DNA from: Candidatus Zhuqueibacterota bacterium
Lineage (GTDB): Bacteria > Zhuqueibacterota > Zhuqueibacteria > Residuimicrobiales > Oceaniaggregativiventaceae
Direction of reading: 5' to 3'
NCBI GenBank assembly: GCA_014728115.1
Contig: WJME01000117.1
Coordinates: 1 to 64,000, forward strand
Length of the DNA: 64,000 nucleotides
Made by a program: the position numbers and the translations under genes. Below, one piece after another: positions 46,253-54,876 of the stretch. Each line of letters starts with the position of its first letter. The stretch's first letter is position 1. The notes under the pieces were generated by a model that did not search any database, had not been told where the DNA came from, and was given only the letters and a program-made list of their open reading frames with translations.

Positions 46253-46311
46253 AATAATATCCTTTTTTATTTACATGGTCAATAGATCCATAGCACTATT
46301 TAAGATAGTGA

Positions 46312-46578
46312 CAATGTAAAATATTTTGGGGAAATCTGAAATCCCTTTTCCGGATTTTTACAGATTATCTGAATCCGGAAAAAATCGCAGGATTTATTAA
46401 AGAGGACTTGCGAGAACTGGCAGCCTCGAACATTCCCGAAATAAAATTCAGGGTAACAAAATATGCAAATTTTATATCCCGCGTTATTTATGATAAAAAG
46501 TGGTATGACCCTCCGATCCAGACCATCCGAAACCCGCGATTATGTGGCAGATTCATCCAAAGGAGGAGCTCGTGCTAA
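46312..46578 (+). pseudogene. Stop-free frame without a start, possible gene fragment
   Basis: From the TGA at 46309 to TAA at 46576 one frame stays open for about 88 codons and has a protein-like composition (LNPEKIAGFIKEDLRELAAS, IPEIKFRVTKYANFISRVI, YDKKWYDPP). There is no ATG or ribosome site and part of it overlaps a hairpin and the next gene's leader. I recognise no family. It may be the tail of a lost gene in this decayed stretch. Confidence 0.25.
46346..46382. other. Strong intergenic hairpin
   Basis: TTTTCCGGATT (46346-46356) and AATCCGGAAAA (46372-46382) are perfect 11-bp arms around a 15-base loop, between the starts of divergent genes. T-rich and A-rich flanks make it look like a bidirectional terminator relic rather than a promoter element. 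Confidence 0.5.
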
Positions 46579-47193
46579 AACCATTGAACACAGTTATCAT
46601 TTTGCTCGTCATTTTTGTCAGCGTGCATGCCAAGCCCTATAAAGGTGCCGAACTCCGGACCAAAGAAGCATTCACATACGGACGGTTCCAGGTCAGATTA
46701 AAATATTCTCCTCTTGAAGGTGTGGTGTCGAGCTTTTTTACTTATCATGATCCCATTGGGCACTGGATCGAAAACTGGAATGAGATCGACATCGAAATAT
46801 TGGGGCTGTATAAAGATGAGGCACAATTCAATACCATCCCCCGGACGCGTCAATCATGTCTTTAGCGCTGAAACCAAATTCAATCCTCATGATGAATTTC
46901 ATACCTATGCTTTTGAATGGACCCCGGAATACATCGCATGGTTCATCGATGGCGTGGAAATTCACCGCCAAAGCGGAAACCATATCCGGCAATTGAACCG
47001 TGCACAAAAACTGATGATGAATATCTGGCCACCTCAATATATGGATTGGGTCGGAGAATTGAAATCCTATTATCTTCCTATATTCGCTTACTATGATTGG
47101 GTAGAATACTATGAATATACTCCCACGCAAACGACTACCATGTCCGCGCAACCGCGACTGGTGATGAAAAAATTGGAAAATTTGCCGTCATAA
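46572..47193 (+). pseudogene. GH16 family glucanase/agarase-like enzyme, frameshifted
   Basis: GTG start at 46572 after AAAGGAGG, then a signal peptide (LNTVIILLVIFVSVHA). The GH16 fold follows: ELRTKEAFTYGRFQVRLKY, GVVSSFFTYHDP, and the catalytic EIDIEILG. At a run of five C (46838-46842) the frame breaks: removing one C would join FNTIP to GRVNHVFSAETKF, and the second part continues EFHTYAFEWTPEYIAWFIDG and MMNIWPPQY, to a stop at 47193. The whole would be about 206 residues. Either a real -1/+1 mutation or a homopolymer sequencing error. GH16 enzymes cut beta-glucans, agar, carrageenan or laminarin. Confidence 0.75.
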
Positions 47194-47231
47194 AATAGGA
47201 CACAACCCTTCTTCAAGTAAGGATGGCGATA

Positions 47232-47751
47232 ATGAGAACTGTTATAAAACTCTTGATTGTGCTGGTCGTTCTGGTGCAAATCTCTTTTGCCCAAGAGCCC
47301 TATCGGGTAGGTACCACGACAGCGAATTTCCTGGAAACTGGCTATTGTAGATTTGATCAGAGACAAATATCTTACCCAAGAAGCATATGACCGGGGATAT
47401 GATCATATTCCGCAGATTCAGCATAACGCCAGAATGTGGCAGGACAACCTTGTGGCCATGTATCAAAGAAATCAATATCTGAAATCCAATGGCATGATGG
47501 ATGAATTTAATCAAAATCCGGTCAAAGTCATCGACAAAATGCTGAATGACTATATCGACCAGCTTCAGCATAAATATTCTGAGCAGGTAGAAATCGACAC
47601 AGAGTTATTCGAAGACATCAAGCTCATGCAAATAGATATGTTTGCGTTTAAAAAGTCAGCCCCCTACCCTATCGTCTCTCCGAGTTTTCCCATCCTGACA
47701 ACAGATCACACACTGGATTATGGGGCCAAAATGACCAAAGGATCCAAATAA
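47232..47751 (+). pseudogene. Deletion-fused remnant: PorV-like start plus a PPIase/SurA-like segment
   Basis: A good ribosome site and ATG at 47232 open a signal peptide (LLIVLVVLVQISFA) and QEPYRVGTTTANFLE, which resembles the mature start of PorV-like outer-membrane proteins of FCB bacteria (YKVGTTAANFL.IG). That frame stops at 47390. From about 47332 a second frame continues WKLAIVDLIRDKYLTQEAYD ... MWQDNLVAMYQRNQYLKSNG to 47751 and looks like the helical N-terminal region of parvulin/SurA-type foldases. No single frame spans both, so a deletion appears to have joined two unrelated genes. Family guesses are by eye. Confidence 0.45.
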
Positions 47752-47794
47752 TACGAACCAGTGACTTTTAATTTCTCCTTTCCGTTTCCTGTCA

Positions 47795-49336
47795 TTATTC
47801 TTGAGCGGCTGTTACAGGGCTTTCGCGGGGCAGCATCTCGTCCCGCATGGCAGTATGATAAACAAAGGTGGCCACAATGGCAGCGGCTTGCTTTACATCA
47901 TCTTTGATAACTTTTTCAAAAACATCCAGATGAGTATGCCAGGTCTTGGTGCCATAATCCAAAGGATCCTGGATAAACTGAAATCCGGGCAATCCTACCC
48001 AGTTGAAGGGAATGTGATCGGTGCCGCTGGTATTTTTTGCGGTCACTGTGCCGGCCCCCAGATAGGCAAAGGGTTCGAGGTAGGCAGAAAAAATCGGACG
48101 CACCATTTCATTGCCCTGCAGATAAATTCCTCTTAGTTTTCCTCCGCCGTTATCGATATTAAAATAGGCAGAAAGCAACTCATGTTCCGGCCCGAGTTCC
48201 ATGGTTTCAGGATCGCCAAAATGTTTTTTTACATATCCTCTGGAACCGAGATATCCCTGTTCTTCCCCTCCCCATAATGCCAGACGGATGGTTCGACGTG
48301 GTTTGACCTCTAATTTTTTGAGAATACGAACCGCTTCCATCATGATCGCACATCCGGAAGCATTATCAGTGGCGCCGGTCCCGGCGTGCCAGGAGTCCAG
48401 ATGCCCCCCGAGCATCACGACCTGATTTTTCAGTTTGCGGTCTGTACCGGCAATTTCGGCAATGACATTTTGACCGATGGTATCGGGATGCGTCGTGGTC
48501 TGTACATTCAGTTTCAAGTTGATATCAACACCTTTTTCCAGCATTCGTTGCAACCGCTTGCCCTGTTCCTGACTGACCACGACCCAGGGATAAGAATCGG
48601 GTTCCTGTTCGTACCATCGGCTGGGTGTGGAAACCTGGATGACACCATCCTTGAGCGGGCTAACCGAGATCATGGCGGCAATCTGTTCGTTTTTGAAAAA
48701 TCTGAGAATATCATAAAACTCTTTTTCTCGCTGTTTTCTCTGATCGCTTTTGGGTGTATAATGATCGGGCCGGCCGGGATCGATGGCTGCGGCCTGTTGC
48801 TCGAGATAATCCTCGTCATGCCTGAACGGCCGGGTTTCCGAATACCATGACTCATTAAAATAGGGATTGAGTATCAGAGCATTTTCCAGCTCGCTTTTAT
48901 ATGCCAGACTGTCAAAAGGTTCATCAAAGTCAATGGGGATCACCACAGGCTTGCCTGTAATGTCTCCGTTTGTTCCGGGTGACCATGCCATGGGATAAGC
49001 CAAAACAGGCACATAAAAGGGATCGGTCATCTCTAGAGACACTTTTTCAAATGACCAGCCCGGACGGCAAGATCCCCACGGTTCCAGCCTGGCATCGAGA
49101 CCCCATTCTTCCAGAGTCTCTACACACCATTGTGCAGCTGCTTTGTAATTGGGCGAATTGGTGAGGCGAGGACCATGGACATCGGTCAGGTAACTCAGTG
49201 TTTCCATCAGTTGAGAATTTTGAAAAGCTTGGATTTTGATCCTTGCCACCATCATTTCGTCTACAGATTCTTTGGCGACCAAAAGATGGAACAGGGCACA
49301 TACCACACATATGACAGTCCATAGGAATCGTATCAT
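47795..49336 (-). CDS. Exported M28-family zinc peptidase
   Basis: A 513-residue protein with a signal peptide (FLWTVICVVCALFHLLVA). The N-terminal part includes a PA-like insert, and the C-terminal half is the M28 aminopeptidase core with zinc ligands in MLGGHLDSWHAGTGATDNASG, LALWGGEEQGYLGSRGY, FNIDNGG and WHTHLDVFE. Such enzymes clip N-terminal residues from peptides outside the cytoplasm. AGATCGAG precedes the ATG. It is alone on the minus strand, convergent with the decayed genes. Confidence 0.9.
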   Translation of the reverse strand: MIRFLWTVICVVCALFHLLVAKESVDEMMVARIKIQAFQNSQLMETLSYLTDVHGPRLTNSPNYKAAAQWCVETLEEWGLDARLEPWGSCRPGWSFEKVSLEMTDPFYVPVLAYPMAWSPGTNGDITGKPVVIPIDFDEPFDSLAYKSELENALILNPYFNESWYSETRPFRHDEDYLEQQAAAIDPGRPDHYTPKSDQRKQREKEFYDILRFFKNEQIAAMISVSPLKDGVIQVSTPSRWYEQEPDSYPWVVVSQEQGKRLQRMLEKGVDINLKLNVQTTTHPDTIGQNVIAEIAGTDRKLKNQVVMLGGHLDSWHAGTGATDNASGCAIMMEAVRILKKLEVKPRRTIRLALWGGEEQGYLGSRGYVKKHFGDPETMELGPEHELLSAYFNIDNGGGKLRGIYLQGNEMVRPIFSAYLEPFAYLGAGTVTAKNTSGTDHIPFNWVGLPGFQFIQDPLDYGTKTWHTHLDVFEKVIKDDVKQAAAIVATFVYHTAMRDEMLPRESPVTAAQE

Positions 49337-49534
49337 CTCGATCTTCCTTTGCGATTTTGTAAAATAGAAAAACAGAAAACAATTTTAGATATGCTCAGGA
49401 TATATTGGTGAGAAGCGCCATACAAGAGCATGAATATCTCGATTTTTTATGATAAAACCAAGTATGATTTTCAAGAAAAAATCCTGCCAAGTGTGTCTAG
49501 TTGAGGAATAACCTATTCTCCATTCATTATGAAA

Positions 49535-49612
49535 TGATTTGATTCGTATTTACGTTTGAAAAAGTGACCGGCCACGATATGATTCGAAAAATCAAATCAA
49601 TTAAACCGGTCA
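49535..49612 (+). ncRNA. Candidate pseudoknot leader of the phosphoribosyltransferase gene
   Basis: Four perfect arms interleave: A TGATTTGATT (49535-49544), B TGACCGG (49565-49571), A' AATCAAATCA (49590-49599), B' CCGGTCA (49606-49612). The order A-B-A'-B' is that of an H-type pseudoknot with loops of 20, 18 and 6 bases, ending 74 bases before the start codon. A nested alternative would form only one stem. Could be a ligand-binding leader; could be chance. The rest of the 350-base gap (49337-49686) shows only a GATTTTTT/AAAAAATC pair near 49442-49484. Confidence 0.4.
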
Positions 49613-49686
49613 AGGAATGGGACGTATTCATCACAACAATCTTGCAATGAAATTAACGTTTCTGGGCAATCAGGGAGTGATCATTC

Positions 49687-50322
49687 ATGTTCAAAGACCG
49701 AATCGATGCAGGACAACAGCTGGCCGAAGCACTGGATGAGTATAAAGAACAATCCGATACCATTGTGCTGGCGATTCCACGGGGAGGAATTATTCTCGGT
49801 GTGGAAATCGCCAATGCTCTGAACATCGAGTTTTCTATTTTAATCAGCCGCAAACTCCCTCTGCCTTTGAATCCCGAATCGGGATTCGGAGCACTGGCTG
49901 AAGACGGCAGTCTTTATCTGCATCCGCAAGCTCGACTGTGGGTCTCTGAAGAACAAATCGATGAGACCATCGAGTCACAAAAAAAGGTCATCAAAGAACG
50001 GATAGAGACCTTGCGAGAGAATAAATCCCTTCCATCGCTGGAAGAAAAGACGGTTATCCTGGTCGATGACGGAATCGCTATGGGCTCGACCATGGAAGCA
50101 GCCACCCGAATGTGCCGGCTGAAACGAGTTAAGAAAATTGTTGTCGCAGTTCCTGTCGCCAGCCCCAGAGCGATGCACAGATTTTATGAATTGTCCGATG
50201 ATTTGATTGTTCTCGAAAGTCCTCCTGACTTTAGAGCGGTTGCAGAGGTTTATCAGAATTGGTGGGATGTGTCAGATCATGAAGCATTGCAAGCCATGAA
50301 AAAGATAAAACCGGGAAATTAA
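49687..50322 (+). CDS. COG1926-type phosphoribosyltransferase
   Basis: A 211-residue type I phosphoribosyltransferase-fold protein. IVLAIPRGGIILGVEIANAL opens the fold, and VILVDDGIAMGSTMEAATR is the PRPP-binding loop with the paired aspartates. The layout (FKDRIDAGQQLAEAL, ISRKLPLPLNPESGFGALAEDG) matches the predicted phosphoribosyltransferases of COG1926, whose substrates are not known. GGGAG lies nine bases before the ATG. A pseudoknot-like leader lies upstream. Confidence 0.88.
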   Translation: MFKDRIDAGQQLAEALDEYKEQSDTIVLAIPRGGIILGVEIANALNIEFSILISRKLPLPLNPESGFGALAEDGSLYLHPQARLWVSEEQIDETIESQKKVIKERIETLRENKSLPSLEEKTVILVDDGIAMGSTMEAATRMCRLKRVKKIVVAVPVASPRAMHRFYELSDDLIVLESPPDFRAVAEVYQNWWDVSDHEALQAMKKIKPGN

Positions 50323-50443
50323 GTGTGCCAAACCACCCTCTTTTATCCCTTGGCCGCGGCATTCAGCGCTGCCAGCGTTGCGAACACTCGGAGCCTTTCT
50401 TTTTTTTATTCGAAAAACTATAAACCGTCGTAATTGTCCGGAC

Positions 50444-52111
50444 TCATTCGGGCGGCCATACGATTTTGCCATGATCTCTTGGCAACCAGGCAATATAGTC
50501 TGTGCCTATGGCACGCGTATTTTCAGCCAGCTGCTTGTAGGCGTCTGTTAACATAAAGTCGGGTATTTCCAAAGAAAAGGGATGTTCAAAAGAGCGCAAC
50601 CGTTTTTCGAGTTCACTTTTTAGTGTTTTTAACATCTCATGATGTTTTGGATCATCGATCAGATTGATCTGCTCATAAGGATCATTTTCGAGGTCATATA
50701 ATTGATCAGGATCGAAATAGTGGGGATAATGGGTCAAGGCAATTTGCGAGTGTGCCTGTTTGAAAACATCGAGATGATTGGGTGCATGGCGGCTCGTTCC
50801 GGTTTTCATTTGCTCGATCGAATTTTGTGGAGGTCGAAAAACAATATACTTGAACCGTCCATCGCTTATGGCTCGGGTATACCCTGATTCCAGATAGATG
50901 AATTTATGTGCAGGCTGATCGAGCAATACCGTTTCCAGGATACTTTTTCCATCAAGCAAAAGATTCTCTTTGACATTCAGGCCGGCAGCATACAAAAAGC
51001 TCGGAAACAAATCGATGCTTTGCACCATCTCTTTACAAATCTTTTCCCCGGGAAACCGTTGCGGCCATGTCATCAGCATGGGAACGTGATTGCCTTTTTC
51101 ATAACAGGTGGCTTTGCCCGGTTCAGTATTATGATCCGCCACAAAGGCAACCAGAGTATTGTTCGCGATCCCCAGTTCATCCAGGGTATCCAGAATGATA
51201 CCGACATGGTGATCCAGTTCCATCATTCCGGCATATTTGTGATGCAGATATTGGGGAATTTGGGAAAGCTTTTGTTTGATCTCATCGACAGGAGGTCTGA
51301 ATTTTTCGACTTGGGGAACAAACCCCTCTAGTGTATAGCGATGGTCTTTTTCCAGAGATTCTGCATGGTGAGGACCATGCACAGCTGTGGTTGCAGCATA
51401 GAGAAAAAACGGCTTTTGGTCTCGAGCTGCTTCTCGGATAAAATCCACCGATCCCCTGGTGATCCAGGGAAAATTATGGTAACGCAATTGCTTGACTGGA
51501 AACATGTCGAAATTATCCCAGGAAACGCTCAATGCCTGGTCAAATCCTGCATCATGGCAGACCCGGTCGGCAACGATCTTTTGATGTTGTTGCAATTTTT
51601 TCTGTACATCCTCATCAGCGGGATCGGCGTCGGCCGGTAATTCTGGAAGCTCTTTTTCTACGGATTCGGGAAGCTTGCCTACGTGCCACTTGCCTGTCAT
51701 TCCTGTAAGATAACCGTTTTTGGATAATTCACTTGCAATGGTCGGCAATGAAGACGTCAGCCAGGTATTCCAGGCGATTGAATAGGGGGTATCCGGAGGA
51801 AAAGACTCTAAAAACTCTTTATGCTCACATCGCCCCGGATATTTACCTGACAGAACACTGAACCTGCTCGGAGTACACATGGGAGCTGCGGTATAAGCTC
51901 GAGTAAATCGAACCCCACTCCCAGCCAGACGATCCAGATTTGGGGTTGAAATCTCTCCTCCATTACAACTCAGATACTCCGGTGCCAGCTCATCAGAGAA
52001 CAAAAGGATGATATTGGGTTTTCGTTGCTGAGCGCATTGGCTGAAAGGCAAAGCAAAGCTAGCTGCACTCAATGCAGCTGTACGCATAAAGCCACGGCGG
52101 GAAATCTTCAT
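50444..52111 (-). CDS. Exported type I sulfatase
   Basis: A 555-residue sulfatase with a Tat-type signal (SRRGFMRTAALSAAS). The formylglycine motif is MCTPSRFSVLSGKYPGR with C79 as the residue converted to formylglycine by a maturase (none is encoded nearby, except that the SPASM radical SAM protein at 43 kb belongs to the same broad class). Metal ligands fit LLFSDELAPEYLSC and VAFVADHNTEPGK; GVRFTRAYTAAP is standard. GGAGG precedes the ATG. Substrate is not known; the neighbouring lyase and hexosaminidase suggest a sulfated polysaccharide. Confidence 0.92.
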   Translation of the reverse strand: MKISRRGFMRTAALSAASFALPFSQCAQQRKPNIILLFSDELAPEYLSCNGGEISTPNLDRLAGSGVRFTRAYTAAPMCTPSRFSVLSGKYPGRCEHKEFLESFPPDTPYSIAWNTWLTSSLPTIASELSKNGYLTGMTGKWHVGKLPESVEKELPELPADADPADEDVQKKLQQHQKIVADRVCHDAGFDQALSVSWDNFDMFPVKQLRYHNFPWITRGSVDFIREAARDQKPFFLYAATTAVHGPHHAESLEKDHRYTLEGFVPQVEKFRPPVDEIKQKLSQIPQYLHHKYAGMMELDHHVGIILDTLDELGIANNTLVAFVADHNTEPGKATCYEKGNHVPMLMTWPQRFPGEKICKEMVQSIDLFPSFLYAAGLNVKENLLLDGKSILETVLLDQPAHKFIYLESGYTRAISDGRFKYIVFRPPQNSIEQMKTGTSRHAPNHLDVFKQAHSQIALTHYPHYFDPDQLYDLENDPYEQINLIDDPKHHEMLKTLKSELEKRLRSFEHPFSLEIPDFMLTDAYKQLAENTRAIGTDYIAWLPRDHGKIVWPPE

Positions 52112-52273
52112 CTGTTATCCTCCAAAACAGTTCCTGTTCAAAGCGATATGTGAACATAATGATTTTTTTCAAAAGAATAAAGAGAGAGAATCGCAGGATG
52201 CAAAGCGAGAAGGATCAAATGTGAGGAATACAACCAGAATGTCGGCTGTGACATTCTGGCTGCAAATGTCGGG

Positions 52274-52996
52274 TCAGGAAGCGGTTTCCGAGGTGATCTC
52301 GGCTTTTTCCATAATGATTTCATAAAAATATCCAGAGCCAAAATCCTTGTCCACAGCAATGGTACCGACAGCAACAATGATATCGCCAACCTGAGGTAAT
52401 TCATCAGAGGTGACCGTCAGGTCAAATTTGCCATCACTGGATGTACCATCCTGTAGGTGTATCCAATTCCGTCCCATAATCATAGTATTGATTTTTGTGA
52501 CTTTGCCGCGAACCGTGACGTTTTGGCCGGCGAATTTCTGTGGTGTTGAATAAAGCTCACCGATCGTCACGCCTCCTTGTGCAGGATCCACATCGACAGC
52601 TTCCGCTTTTGGTTTATTCATCTGCCCATGCGGAGGCATCTGCATGGCTCCTGTCTCGAACATTTCAGGGCTCTCTGCCAGGCGATCCACAAAATAGATA
52701 TTGTCAAAGGTTCTTTGTAATTCTTTGCTCTCGAAATTATTCATTTGCATGGCCTCGGCAAAATACAAAACAGAGCCTTTTGCAAATTCACCTCTGCTAG
52801 TGGCAATCCAGTACTCCTGATCATCTTCTTTTACCTGCAAATAGCTATAAGAAGGAGCCTGAACAACCTCTTGCACGACAACCTTTCGTGCGCTGTGTGT
52901 GGCAGCATCCCCGGTTTCATCGGGTTGGGGGTTGTCTCCACATCCCACAAGGAGACCTGCTATCATGGCAATAAATAACAACCGCTTTAATATCAT
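52274..52996 (-). CDS. Lipoprotein with tandem OB-like domains
   Basis: About 240 residues; lipobox LLVGC (cysteine 19) just after the chosen ATG, which has AAAGGACAAATT before it. Two OB-fold-like halves are visible: SYSYLQVKEDDQEYWIATSR and later GQNVTVRGKVTKINTMIMGR followed by NWIHLQDGTSSDGKFDLTVT. Similar twin-domain lipoproteins occur beside cytochrome genes in deltaproteobacteria and FCB lineages, without an agreed function. The central region is Met-rich (MQMPPHGQMN), which might bind metal. No operon partner is close. Confidence 0.7.
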   Translation of the reverse strand: MILKRLLFIAMIAGLLVGCGDNPQPDETGDAATHSARKVVVQEVVQAPSYSYLQVKEDDQEYWIATSRGEFAKGSVLYFAEAMQMNNFESKELQRTFDNIYFVDRLAESPEMFETGAMQMPPHGQMNKPKAEAVDVDPAQGGVTIGELYSTPQKFAGQNVTVRGKVTKINTMIMGRNWIHLQDGTSSDGKFDLTVTSDELPQVGDIIVAVGTIAVDKDFGSGYFYEIIMEKAEITSETAS

Positions 52997-53210
52997 AATT
53001 TGTCCTTTCCAAGAACTCTGGTTCAAACGTTTTATTATAAAAACAAGATCCATACTGTGATTAAACCCCTGACTAGAAGCAAAAATTCGAAAATCTTTTC
53101 AAGAAAAGATCTGGGTCTATAATACATCTTTGATTGATAAAGTTCAACCCATAAATGGAAGATAAACAGTTCTTGCCGCAGGACACGGATAATAAGCGAT
53201 GGGTTGGCTT

Positions 53211-54419
53211 TTAGTTCAATTTGGTTTCTTCCATTGCCTTTTCATTTACAACCAAACCCATTCCAGGTTCCTGGGGTATAGACAAGTAACCATCCTTGTA
53301 TTCGAAATAATTCTCAAAAAGGTGATTTAAACCCAGTTCAGGACGTTTACCCGCATATTCTTGAACCCTGGCGGCATTGGGGATAGAGGCAATCAATTGT
53401 AAACTTGCAGCAGTAGCCAGCATTGGACGGGTATTGTGTGTCATAATGGTTTTATCGAACGCATGAGCCATCGCGGCGATTTTTCTGTTTTCGGAAAACC
53501 CGGCACACTTTATACAATCTGCGTTAATGATATCTACTTTGCCGATCAGCATCAAATCCCTCATTTGCCATTTATTGAATTCATGCTCACCAGCCATCAC
53601 GGGAATGTCCAAAGCCTCTACAACCTGACAAAGGCCAGGGTAGTTATGATATGAGACAGGCTCTTCTACAGCAGCGATATTAAAGTGTTCATACAGTTTT
53701 TTTGCTACAGTGATCGCTTTTGCGGGGGTATACCCATTGTTAAAATCTACAAACAATTCAATTTCGTCGCCGATCACCTTCCTGATCTCCTTGACAATAT
53801 CGTATGTAGGGTCGGGATCAGGATCCACATTTAGCTGTCTGATTTGCATCCTCGCTTTGATGGTTTTATATCCCTGATCTACATACTCTGCAGCAGTCGC
53901 TGCCATTTCCGCAGGATTTTTTTGACCATACTTCCCTCCACTTCTTCCAAAACTGCCATATACACGGACCTTATCGATACGACTCGCCCCACTGATTTTA
54001 TGAACCGGCAAATTGAGAATTTTACCTTTCAAATCCCACAGAGCATTATCCACACCGGCAATAGCACCAGGTAACAAGCCGGTCGTTCCCGCATCTTCTC
54101 CTTTGAAATACATCTGCATCCAAAGGTATTCGGTATCAAAAGGATCGTGACCGATCACCAATTCTTTACAAATTTCATTAATTACAGCTGCAATCAACTC
54201 GGGATGATCATGATCGCCTTCGCCCCAACCACTGATCCCTGCATTCGTCTCAATTTTTACAAAAGTCGCTTTTCGGAAAACATAGGGTTTGACATTTGTA
54301 ATTTTTATACCAGTGGGCTCAATATTAGCAGGTTGGCGTCCATACAAATTCTGATGAACAGCGCATGCGCCAGCCATGCCCAGTATAGAATTTTTTATTA
54401 GACTGCGTCTCGAAATCAT
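53211..54419 (-). CDS. Enolase-superfamily dehydratase/racemase (mandelate racemase type)
   Basis: A 402-residue protein with a Tat-like N-terminus (MISRRSLIKNSILGMAGACA). The N-terminal capping domain (GWGEGDHDHPELI) is followed by a TIM barrel with enolase-superfamily residues: KTIKARMQ (catalytic lysine region), FVDFNNGYT (metal Asp, DxN), AAVEEPVSYHN (metal Glu), VMAGEHEFNKW (third ligand) and MTHNTRP (catalytic His). The DxN and TH spacing suits the mandelate-racemase/sugar-acid dehydratase group. It would dehydrate or epimerise an acid sugar, consistent with degradation genes on both sides. Export of such an enzyme is unusual and rests only on the N-terminal sequence. Confidence 0.85.
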   Translation of the reverse strand: MISRRSLIKNSILGMAGACAVHQNLYGRQPANIEPTGIKITNVKPYVFRKATFVKIETNAGISGWGEGDHDHPELIAAVINEICKELVIGHDPFDTEYLWMQMYFKGEDAGTTGLLPGAIAGVDNALWDLKGKILNLPVHKISGASRIDKVRVYGSFGRSGGKYGQKNPAEMAATAAEYVDQGYKTIKARMQIRQLNVDPDPDPTYDIVKEIRKVIGDEIELFVDFNNGYTPAKAITVAKKLYEHFNIAAVEEPVSYHNYPGLCQVVEALDIPVMAGEHEFNKWQMRDLMLIGKVDIINADCIKCAGFSENRKIAAMAHAFDKTIMTHNTRPMLATAASLQLIASIPNAARVQEYAGKRPELGLNHLFENYFEYKDGYLSIPQEPGMGLVVNEKAMEETKLN

Positions 54420-54578
54420 GGTCTACTCCAGGGTTTGATGATCCAATTGTTTGTAAAACATCAAAGATGATGGTTCGATCGAATTATATTATAAGCACTA
54501 TTTAGTGTATGGTATTCATTTCTATTATGCAAGCATATTTAAATATTTGCTGTTTTTTTTACAAATTTGATCACTGCT

Positions 54579-54852
54579 GTCCAAAATAAATGAGTATACC
54601 TTCGTTTCCTCTTGTATTCAAGTGCTTTTTGGATTTACAAAAACAAGGATGTCGAAAGCAGGTTCCATTTACCTTTCCCGGAACAAGAACGCAGATATCA
54701 TAAAGACAAAGAAAACAAAAAATTAAACACATTTTTAAGGATTAAGAGAATAGATGGTGCTGTTTGCTTTTTATTTTTGTAGAATTCCTTTCTCGGCGTT
54801 CTCTGCGATTTCTCTGTGTCCTCTGCGTTGATCTTTTTTGTCTATTTTGGAC
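54579..54852. mobile_element. MITE-like intergenic element, copy 2
   Basis: The 457-base gap 54420-54876 contains GTCCAAAATA (54579-54588) and its perfect inverse TATTTTGGAC (54843-54852). The 274 bases between are AT-rich and include a CTCTGTG-family copy (TTCTCGGCGTTCTCTGCG, then TTTCTCTGTGTCCTCTGCG, about 54789-54830). No coding capacity was seen. The other 160 bases of the gap show nothing I can name. Confidence 0.6.
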
Positions 54853-54876
54853 GAGTGAAATTTGATATCAGAGTTG

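Noticed and set aside
44528-46285. 585-codon plus-strand open frame
   Set aside because: It is the antisense of the lipoprotein gene on the minus strand, which has a lipobox, domains and a proper start.
49648-49740. Frame opening MKLTFLGNQGVI before the phosphoribosyltransferase
   Set aside because: It recalls metallo-hydrolase starts but stops after about 30 codons and overlaps the real gene in another frame.
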